Under the pieces are notes generated by a model that had not been told where the DNA came from, did not search any database, and saw only the letters and a program-made list of their open reading frames with translations. Positions 1 through 8,394 of a stretch of DNA of 64,000 nt are shown piece by piece (position 1 is the stretch's first letter; every line of letters begins with the position of its first letter). The stretch lies in NCBI GenBank assembly GCA_963737555.1, contig CAVTTB010000008.1, positions 529,770 through 593,769 on the forward strand, given 5' to 3'. The DNA is from JAHJQQ01 sp963737555. GTDB taxonomy: Bacteria; Pseudomonadota; Gammaproteobacteria; Thiohalobacterales; Thiohalobacteraceae. A program made the translations under genes and the position numbers.

Positions 1-1827
1 ACGCGCGCCAAGAATCCTATCGGTCCCGAGGTGATCTGTAATGCCTTCCGCGAGGCCTGCGGCGACGTCGAGTCGGGCATCAAGGTCAAACTCATTATCA
101 TGAAGCTGTTCGACCGCTATGTGGTCAACGAGGAAATGCTGTCGCTGTATCGCGAGGTCAATCGCCTGTTGATCGAGCGTGGGGTTCTGCCCGAGTTGCG
201 CCATGAGGTCAAACGCACCGGATCGGCGCGACCTGGGCCACATGCCAGCGTGGCGGGTGGCGCCGGTGGTGTGAGTGCGCAGGAAGGCGGAGCGGCCATC
301 GACGAAGACGTCTTTGCCACCCTCCAGCAGCTGATGTACCGGGGTATGCCCGGTGGCATGCACGGGGGTATGCCAGTGGGCATGCTGCTTGGCGGTCAGA
401 CCGGTGGCGGGATGTCCGCACGCAACGGCGGCGCCACCGGATTCGTGCAGACCCTGACCCAACTGCAGCAGGGCAATAGCGAACTGGTCGCCGGCGGTAT
501 GGGTAATCTCAGTAACATGGATGTGATGTCCGGTTCGGTCAATGTGATCCGCAACATCCAGTCCAGTGGCATGGTTGGTAATGTCGGCGCTGCCGATAGC
601 ATGATCATCGACGTGGTTGCCATGTTGTTCGACTACATTCTCGATGACGCCAATGTCCCGCCGGCGATGAAGGCGCTGATCGGGCGTTTGCAAATCCCGA
701 TGCTCAAAGTCGGTATGCTCGACAAGAGCTTTTTTTCACGTAAGGCACATCCCGCGCGCAAATTGCTCAATAAGTTGGCGGAGGCCGCGGTCGGCTGGAA
801 TGGCGAGCACGACCAGGCACTGTACAAAAAAGTGGAATCGGTGGTGCAGCGTGTGTTGGTTGAATTCGAAAACGATGTAAGTTTGTTCGGCGCGCTGTTG
901 GAAGACTTCGAGGATTTCCTGACCAAGGAACAGCAGAAGGCGGAACATCTCGAAGCGCAATCCGCGCGCATGGTGCAGGGCAAAGAACGTTTGCGCGCGA
1001 CCAAGCAGCGCGTGCGTATTGAAGTCGAACGCCGTTGCAAAGGCAGCGTGCCGAAATTCGTGCGGCAGTTCCTAGTGAGCTACTGGCAGAATTTACTGCT
1101 GGTGACGGCCATCAAGGAAGGCGATGAGAGTATTTCCTGGAAGCGCAATCTCACCACCATGGATAATCTGGTGTGGAGTCTGCAACCCAAGACCACGACT
1201 ATGGAGCGCGATCGACTGGTCAAATTACTGCCGAGTCTGTTGCGGCTGCTGCGTGAAGGCATGGCGCTGGTATCCATGCGCGAAGAAGATTTCGAATCTT
1301 TCCTGGAACAGCTTGCGGATGCGCATGCCGCCATTGTGAACACCGTTTCGTCTGAGACAGAAGTATCCGAACTGGCGGTGGTGGATGATCCGCTCGCCGA
1401 GGTTGAGTCGATCGATGTCGAGCCGGTACACGAAGACGCGATTCTGACCACCGCGACTATCCATCGACTGGTCGCTGCCGGTGATATCGATGTCGAAGAA
1501 GTCACTCTGGCCGACGATGCTGCTGCTGAGCAGGCAGTTGCCGACGACGAATTCGTCGAGCGCGTGCGCGCCTTACGGCAAGGCATGTGGGTGGAATTCT
1601 CGCAGGAAGATGGCAATGCCTTGCGCGCCAAGCTTACCTGGGTCAGCCCGGTGACCGGCGCGTATCTGTTCACCAACCGTCAGGGCCTCAAGGCCTGCGA
1701 CAAGACGCTGCAAGGTTTGGCCACTGAATTACGCCGCGGCAGTGCGCGCGTGCTCGATGATGCGCCGTTGTTCGACCGTGCCGTCAGCAGTGTGATCGAC
1801 GGACTGCGTAAACAGGCGGTGGGTTAG
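1..1827 (+). CDS. DUF1631 family protein, 5' end cut by window edge
   Basis: The frame is open from base 1, so the true start lies upstream; the GTG at 31 is internal because the preceding codons read as the conserved NPIGPEVICNAFRE stretch of the family. About 608 residues are visible. The first 65 are helical, then a Gly/Met-rich low-complexity linker runs to about residue 190, followed by a long helical region and a C-terminal segment (MWVEFSQEDG, then a WVSPVTGAYLFTNRQG-type stretch) typical of DUF1631. The function of this family is not established. The gene is followed by a palindromic repeat and a convergent gene, so it probably ends its transcription unit. Confidence 0.85.
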   Translation, partial: TRAKNPIGPEVICNAFREACGDVESGIKVKLIIMKLFDRYVVNEEMLSLYREVNRLLIERGVLPELRHEVKRTGSARPGPHASVAGGAGGVSAQEGGAAIDEDVFATLQQLMYRGMPGGMHGGMPVGMLLGGQTGGGMSARNGGATGFVQTLTQLQQGNSELVAGGMGNLSNMDVMSGSVNVIRNIQSSGMVGNVGAADSMIIDVVAMLFDYILDDANVPPAMKALIGRLQIPMLKVGMLDKSFFSRKAHPARKLLNKLAEAAVGWNGEHDQALYKKVESVVQRVLVEFENDVSLFGALLEDFEDFLTKEQQKAEHLEAQSARMVQGKERLRATKQRVRIEVERRCKGSVPKFVRQFLVSYWQNLLLVTAIKEGDESISWKRNLTTMDNLVWSLQPKTTTMERDRLVKLLPSLLRLLREGMALVSMREEDFESFLEQLADAHAAIVNTVSSETEVSELAVVDDPLAEVESIDVEPVHEDAILTTATIHRLVAAGDIDVEEVTLADDAAAEQAVADDEFVERVRALRQGMWVEFSQEDGNALRAKLTWVSPVTGAYLFTNRQGLKACDKTLQGLATELRRGSARVLDDAPLFDRAVSSVIDGLRKQAVG

Positions 1828-1845
1828 CTGGTACTTCAAGGTCTA

Positions 1846-1948
1846 TAGGAGCGGGCATTGCCCGCGAACCGGCGGGCGGCATGCTGTTCGCGGGCAATGC
1901 CCCAGGGCAGCCTCTCGGCGCAAGCGCCTCACCTTCAGCCCGCTCCTA
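1846..1948. repeat. Dispersed palindromic repeat, TAGGAGCGGGC family
   Basis: The outer arms TAGGAGCGGGC and GCCCGCTCCTA pair. Inside lies a second palindrome (GCATTGCCCGCGAAC with GTTCGCGGGCAATGC) and a core reading GCCCCAGGGCAGCCTCTCGG. The same core recurs at 14760 (twice) and in reverse near 56980; a shorter arm-only copy is at 44639. It lies between two convergent genes. Confidence 0.8.
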
Positions 1949-1982
1949 CGGTTGTCATGTTCTCTCAATGAAATCCGTCGTT

Positions 1983-2693
1983 CTAGTCCTGCGGCAACTG
2001 CGCGCGCAGTGCATCCCGGTCATACCACCACTTGCCATCCACCATGGCCTCCAACATCTTGCCCAGGCGCGGCAGCAGTTCGGCGGTGTCATTGAGTTGC
2101 AGGATCTCGATCCAGGTGTTCAGCATCTCTTGACCTTCGATGCCGCGATGCCGTTTGGCGACTTTAGCCAGCACCTGGGTGGTGAGGAAGGTCAGGCTGC
2201 TGTGCGCATGTGCGTCGTCGCGAGTGCGTAGGTCGGCAAGATAATGCGCGACCATGGCTGCGACCGCACCGCCGTCGGATTTGTCGGGTGTTTCGTCGAC
2301 GATGTGATGCAGCAGCGCGACACTGGTCTGGGGTTTGATCGGATAGGTCACCGCCAGCCATACGCCGTTACCCAGGGCGACGATGCTCTGGTCGAGTTCG
2401 GTGCGATAGAGGATGTCGCAGGCTTCCACCGCCTCTTGCCATGCCTGCATCGTCACACAATGATCGAACGCCGCGCGGGCAACGTCCCAGGACTCCGCGT
2501 GACGATTCAACGCGAGCAGGGTTTCGGCGATGTCCAACTCTACGCGTAGGCTCTCCAGTGTCGGGGCGCTCGCCGCCAGTTCGCTGCGACTTTGCAGATA
2601 GGCGCTGAGCAGCGTCTCGAGCTCGGCCTGTGATTGGCCCTCGTCCATCGCCAGGATCGGGTTGCCGTCGATAATTTTGCTGATGTCATTCAT
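1983..2693 (-). CDS. Unrecognised helical (TPR-like) protein, 236 aa
   Basis: I do not recognise the family. The start is taken at the ATG ending at 2693, whose product begins MNDISKIIDGN; an upstream in-frame ATG would add a low-quality Pro/Arg-rich lead. The protein is acidic and almost entirely alpha-helical in appearance, with Ala/Leu-rich pairs of helices (ETLLALNRHAESWDVARAAF) that resemble TPR repeats. No signal peptide, membrane segment or Cys motif is visible. It is convergent with the DUF1631 gene and divergent from the HDOD gene, with about 190 bases between the two starts. A protein-protein scaffold role is possible but is inference only. Confidence 0.6.
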   Translation of the reverse strand: MNDISKIIDGNPILAMDEGQSQAELETLLSAYLQSRSELAASAPTLESLRVELDIAETLLALNRHAESWDVARAAFDHCVTMQAWQEAVEACDILYRTELDQSIVALGNGVWLAVTYPIKPQTSVALLHHIVDETPDKSDGGAVAAMVAHYLADLRTRDDAHAHSSLTFLTTQVLAKVAKRHRGIEGQEMLNTWIEILQLNDTAELLPRLGKMLEAMVDGKWWYDRDALRAQLPQD

Positions 2694-2881
2694 GGGGTTG
2701 TCTACCAAGGTGTCAGTGCGAGGGCGGGGTGGGGCCATTGCCAAGCGCTTTGTACCGGAGCCGGCAGGGGATGACAACCCGGGGTAGTCCAGGGTAGACG
2801 GTCAAGCCGGGGGCGGTTGCGGCCGAAACTACGCCAGAGACGCTGCATTTGCCGCGCAGGCCACGGATTCAGGGAGATGGA

Positions 2882-3742
2882 ATGGAGAGTTCAGCAGTGA
2901 TGCAGACCACGGCCCCTCCCGACACGGATCTGGCACTGATCCAGCGCATTATCGCCGACGCCAAGAGCGGTCGCCTGCAACTGCCCAGCCTGCCGGATCT
3001 GGCCTTCAAGGTGCGTACGGCGGTGAATGATCCGCGCCGCTCGGTTGCCGACATCGCTCGGCTCATCCAGTTCGATCCGGCACTGGCGGCGCGACTTATT
3101 CAGATCGCCAACAGTCCGCTGTATCGCGGTATCAAGAAGTTCGACAATTGTCACAGCGCCATCACCCGCATGGGCATCCCCTCGGCGCGCAATCTGGTCG
3201 TGAGCTTTACCCTGCGCAACGTATTTCAGGCGGGCACGCCGGCGCTGCGCGAGCGTTTGCAACGGATCTGGCAACACAGTTGTCGGGTCGCCGCCATCAG
3301 CAGTGTCTTGGCGCGACTGACACCCGGCCTGGATCCCGACCGCGCCTTGCTGGCCGGCCTGGTGCACGACATCGGTATCTTGCCGTTGCTGCACTATCTG
3401 GAGACGATGCAGATGCCACTGGAACCCGCGCGATTGGATAGCATGATCGGGCGGTTGCGCGGCGCCCTGGGGACATTTGTGCTCAAGACCTGGCAGTTCG
3501 AGGACGACATCGCCGGCATCCCCGCGCAGGCCGAGGTCTGGGATCGCAGCAGTGGTGAAGCGATCGATTATGTCGACATCGTGCAAGTCGCGCATGTGCA
3601 CAGCCAGTTCGGTCAGGGGGGGTATTCAGGCCCGCCACTGACCGAACTCAAGGCCTTTCAGAAACTCAGCATCAGCCGCTTGGGCCGGGCTTCAGCATCG
3701 AGCTGCTATCGCAGTCGCAACAAGAGATCAACGAAGTGCTGA
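2882..3742 (+). CDS. HDOD domain signalling protein (3' frameshift)
   Basis: Residues about 35-240 carry an HDOD domain (LQLPSLPDLAFKVRTAVND, HSAITRMGI, LAGLVHDIGILPLLHYLE), a catalytically incomplete HD-type domain used in bacterial signalling and stress responses. The start ATG at 2882 follows AGGGAGA. Near 3685 the frame breaks: the next frame continues naturally as PGFSIELLSQSQQEINEVLN to about 3755, so one base is probably missing in the TTGGGCC stretch. The displayed stop at 3742 is therefore probably artificial and the real protein about 292 aa. The 3' end runs into the convergent moaC gene. Confidence 0.8.
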   Translation: MESSAVMQTTAPPDTDLALIQRIIADAKSGRLQLPSLPDLAFKVRTAVNDPRRSVADIARLIQFDPALAARLIQIANSPLYRGIKKFDNCHSAITRMGIPSARNLVVSFTLRNVFQAGTPALRERLQRIWQHSCRVAAISSVLARLTPGLDPDRALLAGLVHDIGILPLLHYLETMQMPLEPARLDSMIGRLRGALGTFVLKTWQFEDDIAGIPAQAEVWDRSSGEAIDYVDIVQVAHVHSQFGQGGYSGPPLTELKAFQKLSISRLGRASASSCYRSRNKRSTKC

Positions 3743-3756
3743 ACATTCTGCAGGGG

Positions 3757-4322
3757 TTAACGCGTTGCAGCGTCGGCATTGGTACGTGCTGCCGGCGCTT
3801 CGGTCTCGCAATGCCGTTTCGGTTCTTGAGGTTTAGCGTGCTTCGGCGCGCGCTGCCAGTGTCCGGATTTGCCGCCGCGTTTTTCCACCAGCCGGATATC
3901 TTGCAGGCTCATGCCGCGATCGACGGCCTTGCACATATCGTAAATGGTCAACAGCGCGATCTGCACCGCCGTCAGCGCCTCCATCTCCACGCCGGTCTTG
4001 CCCAGAGGTTTCCACCGTCGCGCGACAATACACCGCAACCGGATCGTCTTGCGGCGTCAGCTCAATGTCGACGTGGGTCAACGCCAGCGGATGACACAGC
4101 GGAATCAGATCCGCCGTTTTTTTGCTGGCCATGATCCCGGCCACGCGCGCAATACCCAGCACATCGCCCTTCTTGTGATCGCCCTGGCGGATTCGCGCGA
4201 GGGTGTCCGGCTGCATATGAATCCAGCCCTCGGCGATGGCGACGCGTTGGCGTATCCTGCTTGGCGCCGACATCGACCATATGGGCCTGACCGGCGGCAT
4301 TGAAGTGCGTGAGTTCGGACAT
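3757..4322 (-). CDS. moaC: MoaC, cyclic pyranopterin monophosphate synthase (two frameshifts)
   Basis: MoaC forms cyclic pyranopterin monophosphate, the first stable intermediate of molybdenum cofactor synthesis. Three consecutive frames together give a full MoaC: the N-terminus SELTHFNAAGQAHMVDVGAK, the middle KKGDVLGIARVAGIMASKKT...DLIPLCHPL, and the C-terminal GKTGVEMEALTAVQIALLTI, CKAVDRGM and GGKSGHWQ. Breaks lie near 4243 and 4025. A non-conserved tail of about 30 residues follows the usual end. The gene is divergent from moaD, with 88 bases between the starts. Breakage of a conserved enzyme at two sites suggests sequence error rather than decay. Confidence 0.85.
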
Positions 4323-4410
4323 GGGTGCGGGTTTCCGGCGGCGGTTGAGCGGCGTGGTAAACTTAAGTTACCGAATCATAGAGAGCCGGTCGGTCGACCG
4401 CAAATCGAGT

Positions 4411-4645
4411 ATGTCCATTCATGTACGCTTTTTTGCCAGCCTGCGCGAACGTCTGGACGTCGCCGATCAGGAGCTTGCCGCGCTCCGCGGCGAGCACCGT
4501 CGCTGAGGTATGGCAGCGGGTGTTGGGCGATATCGAACCGCCGGTCAACATGCTGATCGCCGTGAATATGGAATATGCGGATATACATGCGCCGGTGCGT
4601 GACGGCGATGAAGTGGCCTTCTTCCCGCCGGTGACCGGAGGCTGA
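4411..4645 (+). CDS. moaD: MoaD, molybdopterin synthase small subunit (frameshift)
   Basis: MoaD is the ubiquitin-like sulfur carrier of molybdopterin synthase. The start at 4411 gives MSIHVRFFASLRERLD; after a +1 break near 4490 (probably an extra G in CGCGGCGAG) the other frame gives STVAEVWQRV and ends in DGDEVAFFPPVTGG. The C-terminal Gly-Gly is the thiocarboxylated tail. The rebuilt length of about 77 aa is normal. Only 2 bases separate it from moaE, so the two subunits are almost certainly co-transcribed. Confidence 0.88.
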
Positions 4646-4647
4646 AC

Positions 4648-5085
4648 ATGCACGTCGAAGTACTCAGCACACCCTTCGATCCCTGGCAGCGCCTGAGTGC
4701 GTATCAGGCCGAAGCGCTCGCGCCTGGACAGCACGGCGCGACCGCCGCCTTCGTCGGCACCATGCGCGATTTCAACGAAGGCGACGCCGTGCGCGGCATG
4801 ACCCTGGAACACTATCCGGGCATGACCGAAAAATTCCTCGAACAGATCAGCCGCGCTGCCGCCGAGCGCTGGAATCTGCTCGATACGCTGATTCTGCACC
4901 GCGTCGGCGAGCTGCATCCCAACGATCCCATCGTCCTCGTCGCCGCATGGTCGGCACACCGCAAGGACGCCTTCGAGGCCAGCCGCTGGCTGATGGAGGA
5001 ATTGAAATCGCGCGCACCGTTCTGGAAGAAGGAACGGCTTGCGGAAGGCGAGCGCTGGGTGGAGAAGAATACGGAAGGGTACTAG
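4648..5085 (+). CDS. moaE: MoaE, molybdopterin synthase catalytic subunit
   Basis: The large subunit of molybdopterin synthase transfers sulfur from thiocarboxylated MoaD to cyclic pyranopterin monophosphate. The 145-aa length is standard, and family landmarks are intact: GATAAFVGTMRDFN with GMTLEHYPGM near the N-terminal third, HRVGELHPND, the VAAWSAHRKDAFEA stretch, and the C-terminal APFWKKE motif carrying the catalytic lysines. It sits directly after moaD. A roughly 130-base gap with no visible gene separates it from hicA. Confidence 0.95.
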   Translation: MHVEVLSTPFDPWQRLSAYQAEALAPGQHGATAAFVGTMRDFNEGDAVRGMTLEHYPGMTEKFLEQISRAAAERWNLLDTLILHRVGELHPNDPIVLVAAWSAHRKDAFEASRWLMEELKSRAPFWKKERLAEGERWVEKNTEGY

Positions 5086-5213
5086 CTGGGGCTTGCGCTG
5101 GAATGCGCGCCCGACATTGCCGTAATACCGGCTCCTGACCAGGACTGGACGCCAAACGCAGCGGAGCCTACCCTAATTTCACTCACAACAAACCCAATGC
5201 CAAGGACCGGCTC

Positions 5214-5480
5214 ATGGGAAGACAACACAAACTGTTGCAGCGGGTGCTGCTGGGTGGTTCCGACCGTAATATCGCTTTCGACGAGCTCCGGGCGCTGCTC
5301 TTGTGGCTCGGATTCGAAGAGCGGATACGCGGCAGCCATCACCTCTACCGCAAAACCGGGATCAGGGACATGATCAATCTGCAGAGACAGGGCAACCAGG
5401 CAAAGCCTTATCAGGTGAGGCAGGTGCGCGCGGTCTTGCTCGAATACCGCTTTGGAGGTCAAGACGATGTTGAGGTATGA
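5214..5480 (+). CDS. hicA: HicA-family mRNA interferase toxin
   Basis: HicA toxins are small dsRBD-fold ribonucleases that cut mRNA independently of the ribosome. The 88-aa product has the family pattern: an N-terminal DELRALLLWLGFEERIRG helix-loop, the catalytic-type Gly-Ser-His at residues 40-42 followed by a second His, and the C-terminal AKPYQVRQVR strand-helix. AAGGA precedes the ATG. The 3' end overlaps hicB by 14 bases, the usual toxin-first order. It is slightly longer than many HicA proteins because of the N-terminal extension (MGRQHKLLQRVL). Confidence 0.85.
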   Translation: MGRQHKLLQRVLLGGSDRNIAFDELRALLLWLGFEERIRGSHHLYRKTGIRDMINLQRQGNQAKPYQVRQVRAVLLEYRFGGQDDVEV

Positions 5481-5679
5481 AATCATCATCTATTGGAGCA
5501 GCGAGGACGCGGCATTCGTCGCCGAGGTGCCGGAGCTTCCCGGTTGCATGGCGCATGGCGATACTTATGAAAGTGCGCTGATCAATGCTCAGGACGCGAT
5601 CAGGCTTTGGCTCGATGTCGCCGCCGAGCATGGCGACCCGATTCCCGAGCCACAGGGACGCAAGGTGATGGCTGTGTGA
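5467..5679 (+). CDS. hicB: HicB-family antitoxin
   Basis: HicB binds and neutralises HicA and often autoregulates the pair. The start at 5467 (MLRYEIIIYW) follows a strong GGAGG at 5454-5458. The 70-aa product is the HicB RNase H-like domain (SSEDAAFVAEVPELPGCMAHGDTYESAL, a partly degenerate RNase H fold) with no DNA-binding HTH or ribbon-helix-helix domain, so self-repression would need another factor or the complex itself. It overlaps hicA. Confidence 0.85.
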   Translation: MLRYEIIIYWSSEDAAFVAEVPELPGCMAHGDTYESALINAQDAIRLWLDVAAEHGDPIPEPQGRKVMAV

Positions 5680-5718
5680 GCATGCAAACGTAGCGCGGAT
5701 GATGCGCAGCGCAATCCG

Positions 5719-5891
5719 GGGATATTTTGGGTCAGAGTAAAGACTCCGGGGGGCTGATCCACGAATAACTCGGTTCCGAGTTTTTACTCTGACCCCAAAT
5801 ATTCCAGTGGATGTTCAATTGTGTGGAGAAGGGGTGAGGGTGGTGCTCACGCTCACGGGTTCAATGTCGTTACTCTGACCCTAAATATTCC
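5719..5891. repeat. GGGTCAGAGTAAA inverted-repeat cluster
   Basis: Three copies of an approximately 22-base motif: GATATTTTGGGTCAGAGTAA at about 5721-5740, its inverted partner TTTACTCTGACCCCAAATAT at about 5783-5802, and a third inverted copy at 5870-5891. The first two face each other across a 40-base spacer. A related pair sits at 25606-25683. The style resembles REP elements mobilised by REP-associated tyrosine transposases (family knowledge), but no such transposase gene is in the window. Just upstream at about 5690-5720 is a partial copy of the GTAGCCCGGATG-type repeat seen at 42302. Confidence 0.7.
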
Positions 5892-5957
5892 GAACAGCCC
5901 CAAGGCAATTGATGTATGTTGATTCTACCGCTCTGCCGATGCCGCGAGGAGAATGCA

Positions 5958-6146
5958 ATGACAATCCAGATTGCTGTATCACCCTACCAAGATCGAGGAG
6001 ATCTGAATTTCACCGAAATCACCCTTGCTCACGTCGGCTCGTGTATCCTCCGTGATGAAGCGGCATCGCAACTTCGCAACGAGGTCACATTCGTTCGCAT
6101 GTGCCTGTGGCCTAGAAATAGAGATCCCGCAGCACGGTGGCGCTGA
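5958..6146 (+). CDS. Doubtful small ORF, possibly a broken Cys-containing gene
   Basis: An ATG at 5958 is preceded by a good GAGGAGA at 5945-5951, so translation is plausible. The 62-aa product (MTIQIAVSPYQDRGDLNFTE...) matches no family I know. From about 6090 another frame reads CACGLEIEIPQHGG, ELEIMRCAIDGQ and a short tail to 6267, which looks like a zinc-ribbon-like remnant. The two may be one gene broken by a frameshift. The rest of the gap from 5892 to 6386 holds nothing else I can identify. Confidence 0.3.
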   Translation: MTIQIAVSPYQDRGDLNFTEITLAHVGSCILRDEAASQLRNEVTFVRMCLWPRNRDPAARWR

Positions 6147-6386
6147 ATTGGAGATTATGCGTTGCGCTATTGATGGGCAACGCCATGCATTGCCCGATGA
6201 TACGTATATTTCCTCAGCGCCGGGGGCAGTGCAGTTGGTGCCCGGTAGCCTAGCGACGGGTGGCTAACCTGCGTCGTGTGAAAAACCGGGTAAGAATACA
6301 GATTCCCGTTAATAATGGCCGCAACTGTGTTCCTGCCCCAGTTATGGATGTGGTTGCTGATTACCGGTTCGTGCAAGTCATAAGAA

Positions 6387-6884
6387 ATGAGGGTTACTCC
6401 TGAAATGTTTGACGACATGACGCTCGACGAGTTGGCAGTGGAACTATTCCGAATATTTTCACGCACTGAGTACGCGCTAAAGGCGTCGGGATTTCATAAT
6501 GGTCCGGGTGACGCTAAAGCTGACTGGAGTGCATTCGCTCGTGAATTGACTTATTTTGTTGAATCGCCGCCAACTGGCGAAGTACGGGAATCAATCGCGT
6601 ACATGCTCGGCAATCCGCCTAATAAGCAGATTATTAATGCAGACGGAACACTCCAGTGGAATTCGTCTATTCCAAAAGGCAACAATATTTCCGAAAATTT
6701 GTTCGTTTTTGTTAGGCGAGTTAGGAATAATCTTTTCCATGGTGGAAAATTTAATGATCGTTGGCTTTCGCCGACACGTAGCGAATTATTAATAAGGCAT
6801 TGCTTAGTGATATTGGTTGCATGTATTGAAGAGGTGCCTAGAGTGCGTGATTCCTATCACTTGGGTACAGAAGAGGCAGTGTGA
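6387..6884 (+). CDS. HEPN-like protein in AT-rich islet, 165 aa
   Basis: I do not recognise a named family. The protein is mostly helical and has RNNLFHG at residues 113-119, which fits the R-N-x3-H signature of HEPN domains, many of which are RNases in toxin-antitoxin and defence systems. An alternative start at residue 7 (MFDDMTLDEL) is possible. Base composition is clearly lower in GC than the flanks, with AT-ending codons, pointing to recent acquisition. The stop lies 31 bases before the start of the membrane nuclease gene, so the two probably form one unit. An RNase or sensor role is inferred from the motif only. Confidence 0.55.
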   Translation: MRVTPEMFDDMTLDELAVELFRIFSRTEYALKASGFHNGPGDAKADWSAFARELTYFVESPPTGEVRESIAYMLGNPPNKQIINADGTLQWNSSIPKGNNISENLFVFVRRVRNNLFHGGKFNDRWLSPTRSELLIRHCLVILVACIEEVPRVRDSYHLGTEEAV

Positions 6885-6915
6885 GCTTGCGCTAAGAGAG
6901 AGGAATAGGGAGCTA

Positions 6916-7647
6916 ATGGCATACAAGCTGAGTATTTCAGAAAAATTTCTAATATATGGAGCAAGCTCTGTCGCTGGAGTAGTGGCTCTCGCAGTATGTC
7001 TGGCGTTTCCTCCGTTGATGTTTGTGGCCGGCCCTTTGGGTGGCTGGTATCTGTATCGAACTCTATCAAGTGATATGCGAAAAATCAGGGGCGAAATAGG
7101 CCCGGGAATGATGGATTCTGAGGAACATCGACACAGTAATCAGAAGGCGATAGATGCACAAGAGAAACGGAAGCAAATAGAGCTCCAAAAAGAATCAAAT
7201 GCTGTCGCTGAAATGGAGCGCAAAGCGAGAGCGCGTATGGAATCAATCGAGACGCAACGACTGGTTACACTTAGATCGTCAGCTGGCGACTTCATTGATC
7301 AATGCGAATCACCGCCGGAGATTCTGTTGTTAGAAGAGTTAATAGCCATCGCTTCCCTTAAACCTGTCGATGGCGCTCTCGTCGGTGACGGCATATCGCT
7401 TAGGGCCCAGCAAAACATTGGCCGATATCGTGTGGACTTTCTTGCTAATGACAGGCTAGTCGTTGAGGTGGATGGCAGGCAATATCACGATAATGAGAGC
7501 ACGTTTTACAGTGATCGAGAGCGCGACCAATATCTTCAGTTAAACGGATATCGAGTCATACGGTTAACCGCAAAGCAAATTTTTGATTCGCCAGCGTCTG
7601 CCGCAATCATGGTGCTAAATCTGCTCAGTAACCATGTAGGTAGATAA
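6916..7647 (+). CDS. Membrane-anchored PD-(D/E)XK (DUF559/Vsr-like) nuclease candidate
   Basis: The ATG at 6916 is preceded by AGGGAG. The 243-aa product has one or two hydrophobic segments at about residues 12-50, a charged coiled-coil-like stretch at about 68-118, and a C-terminal nuclease-type domain. That domain shows SPPEILLLEEL (Glu 135), YRVDFLAND (Asp 174), VVEVDGRQYH (Glu 184, Asp 186) and RDQYLQLNGYRVIRLT, the usual layout of DUF559/Vsr-like restriction-endonuclease folds. Low GC matches the HEPN gene just upstream. Membrane tethering of such a domain recalls phage-defence effectors. DNA or RNA as substrate is unknown. Confidence 0.65.
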   Translation: MAYKLSISEKFLIYGASSVAGVVALAVCLAFPPLMFVAGPLGGWYLYRTLSSDMRKIRGEIGPGMMDSEEHRHSNQKAIDAQEKRKQIELQKESNAVAEMERKARARMESIETQRLVTLRSSAGDFIDQCESPPEILLLEELIAIASLKPVDGALVGDGISLRAQQNIGRYRVDFLANDRLVVEVDGRQYHDNESTFYSDRERDQYLQLNGYRVIRLTAKQIFDSPASAAIMVLNLLSNHVGR

Positions 7648-7740
7648 GGTCCGGCTAATGATGAGAATTGCAGATCAAGTTTGTTTGTAAAGCGTTAAAG
7701 GAGTTAGTACTCTTTTCACCGGCAGGGAAGAGTCGAAAAT

Positions 7741-8270
7741 TCAGACCGCCGCGCGCGACTCCGCCTCAACACCAAGAATCTCAAACGTCATCCTCTCCAA
7801 ATCCGCAAAGATATACGTCGCCGGCGCCGCGACACCGCCGACCGTGCCCGGATTCACCACCAGACTCTCACCGCCCTTGATGTTGGCCACGCGCGTGACC
7901 GCCGCGCAATGATCGTGGCCGCAGCAGACGATATCCCAATCGCCGGTGGTGGCGAGCGCCTGGCGTAATGCGGATAGTGGACGAGGAAGATGCGCTTGCC
8001 GGCGAGTTCGATGCCGGCGTCCTGGCCGTAAAACTTCACCACGCTGGACGGTTTCGAGGCGATGCGCGACATCATGTACAGATCACCGCTGTTGTTGCCG
8101 TGGATGACATGCACCGGTAGTCCCATTGGTTGCAGCACGTTCAGCGTGCTCGGCGCGACCACGTCACCGCAATGCAGCACGGCTTCGGCGCCGCGCGCCT
8201 TGGCATCAAGCACGGCGGCTTCGAGCAGGGTGCGGTTGTCGTGACTGTCGGAGACGATGGCGAGTTTCAT
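7741..8270 (-). CDS. YfcE/MJ0936-type metallophosphoesterase (frameshift)
   Basis: A calcineurin-like phosphodiesterase of the small YfcE/MJ0936 class. The N-terminal part has SDSHDN (metal ligands), HCGDVV and HGNNSGD; after a break near 7967 the other frame supplies DIVCCGHDHCA and the family's NPGT motif, ending at 7741. One lost C in GCCAGG (GCCCAGG expected) would restore a single 177-aa protein. The substrate is not predictable. It is followed on the same strand, upstream in transcription, by ppa after 124 bases. Confidence 0.82.
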
Positions 8271-8394
8271 GAGACAATTGTAGCCACGGAAGTCACGGCG
8301 TCAATGGCCACGAAGCCGCGGAATCCACGAACGGTGAATCGACGTACTTCGGGATTGCTCCGTGTGCCTGCGGTCCGTGCAGTCGTGCGCGTTG

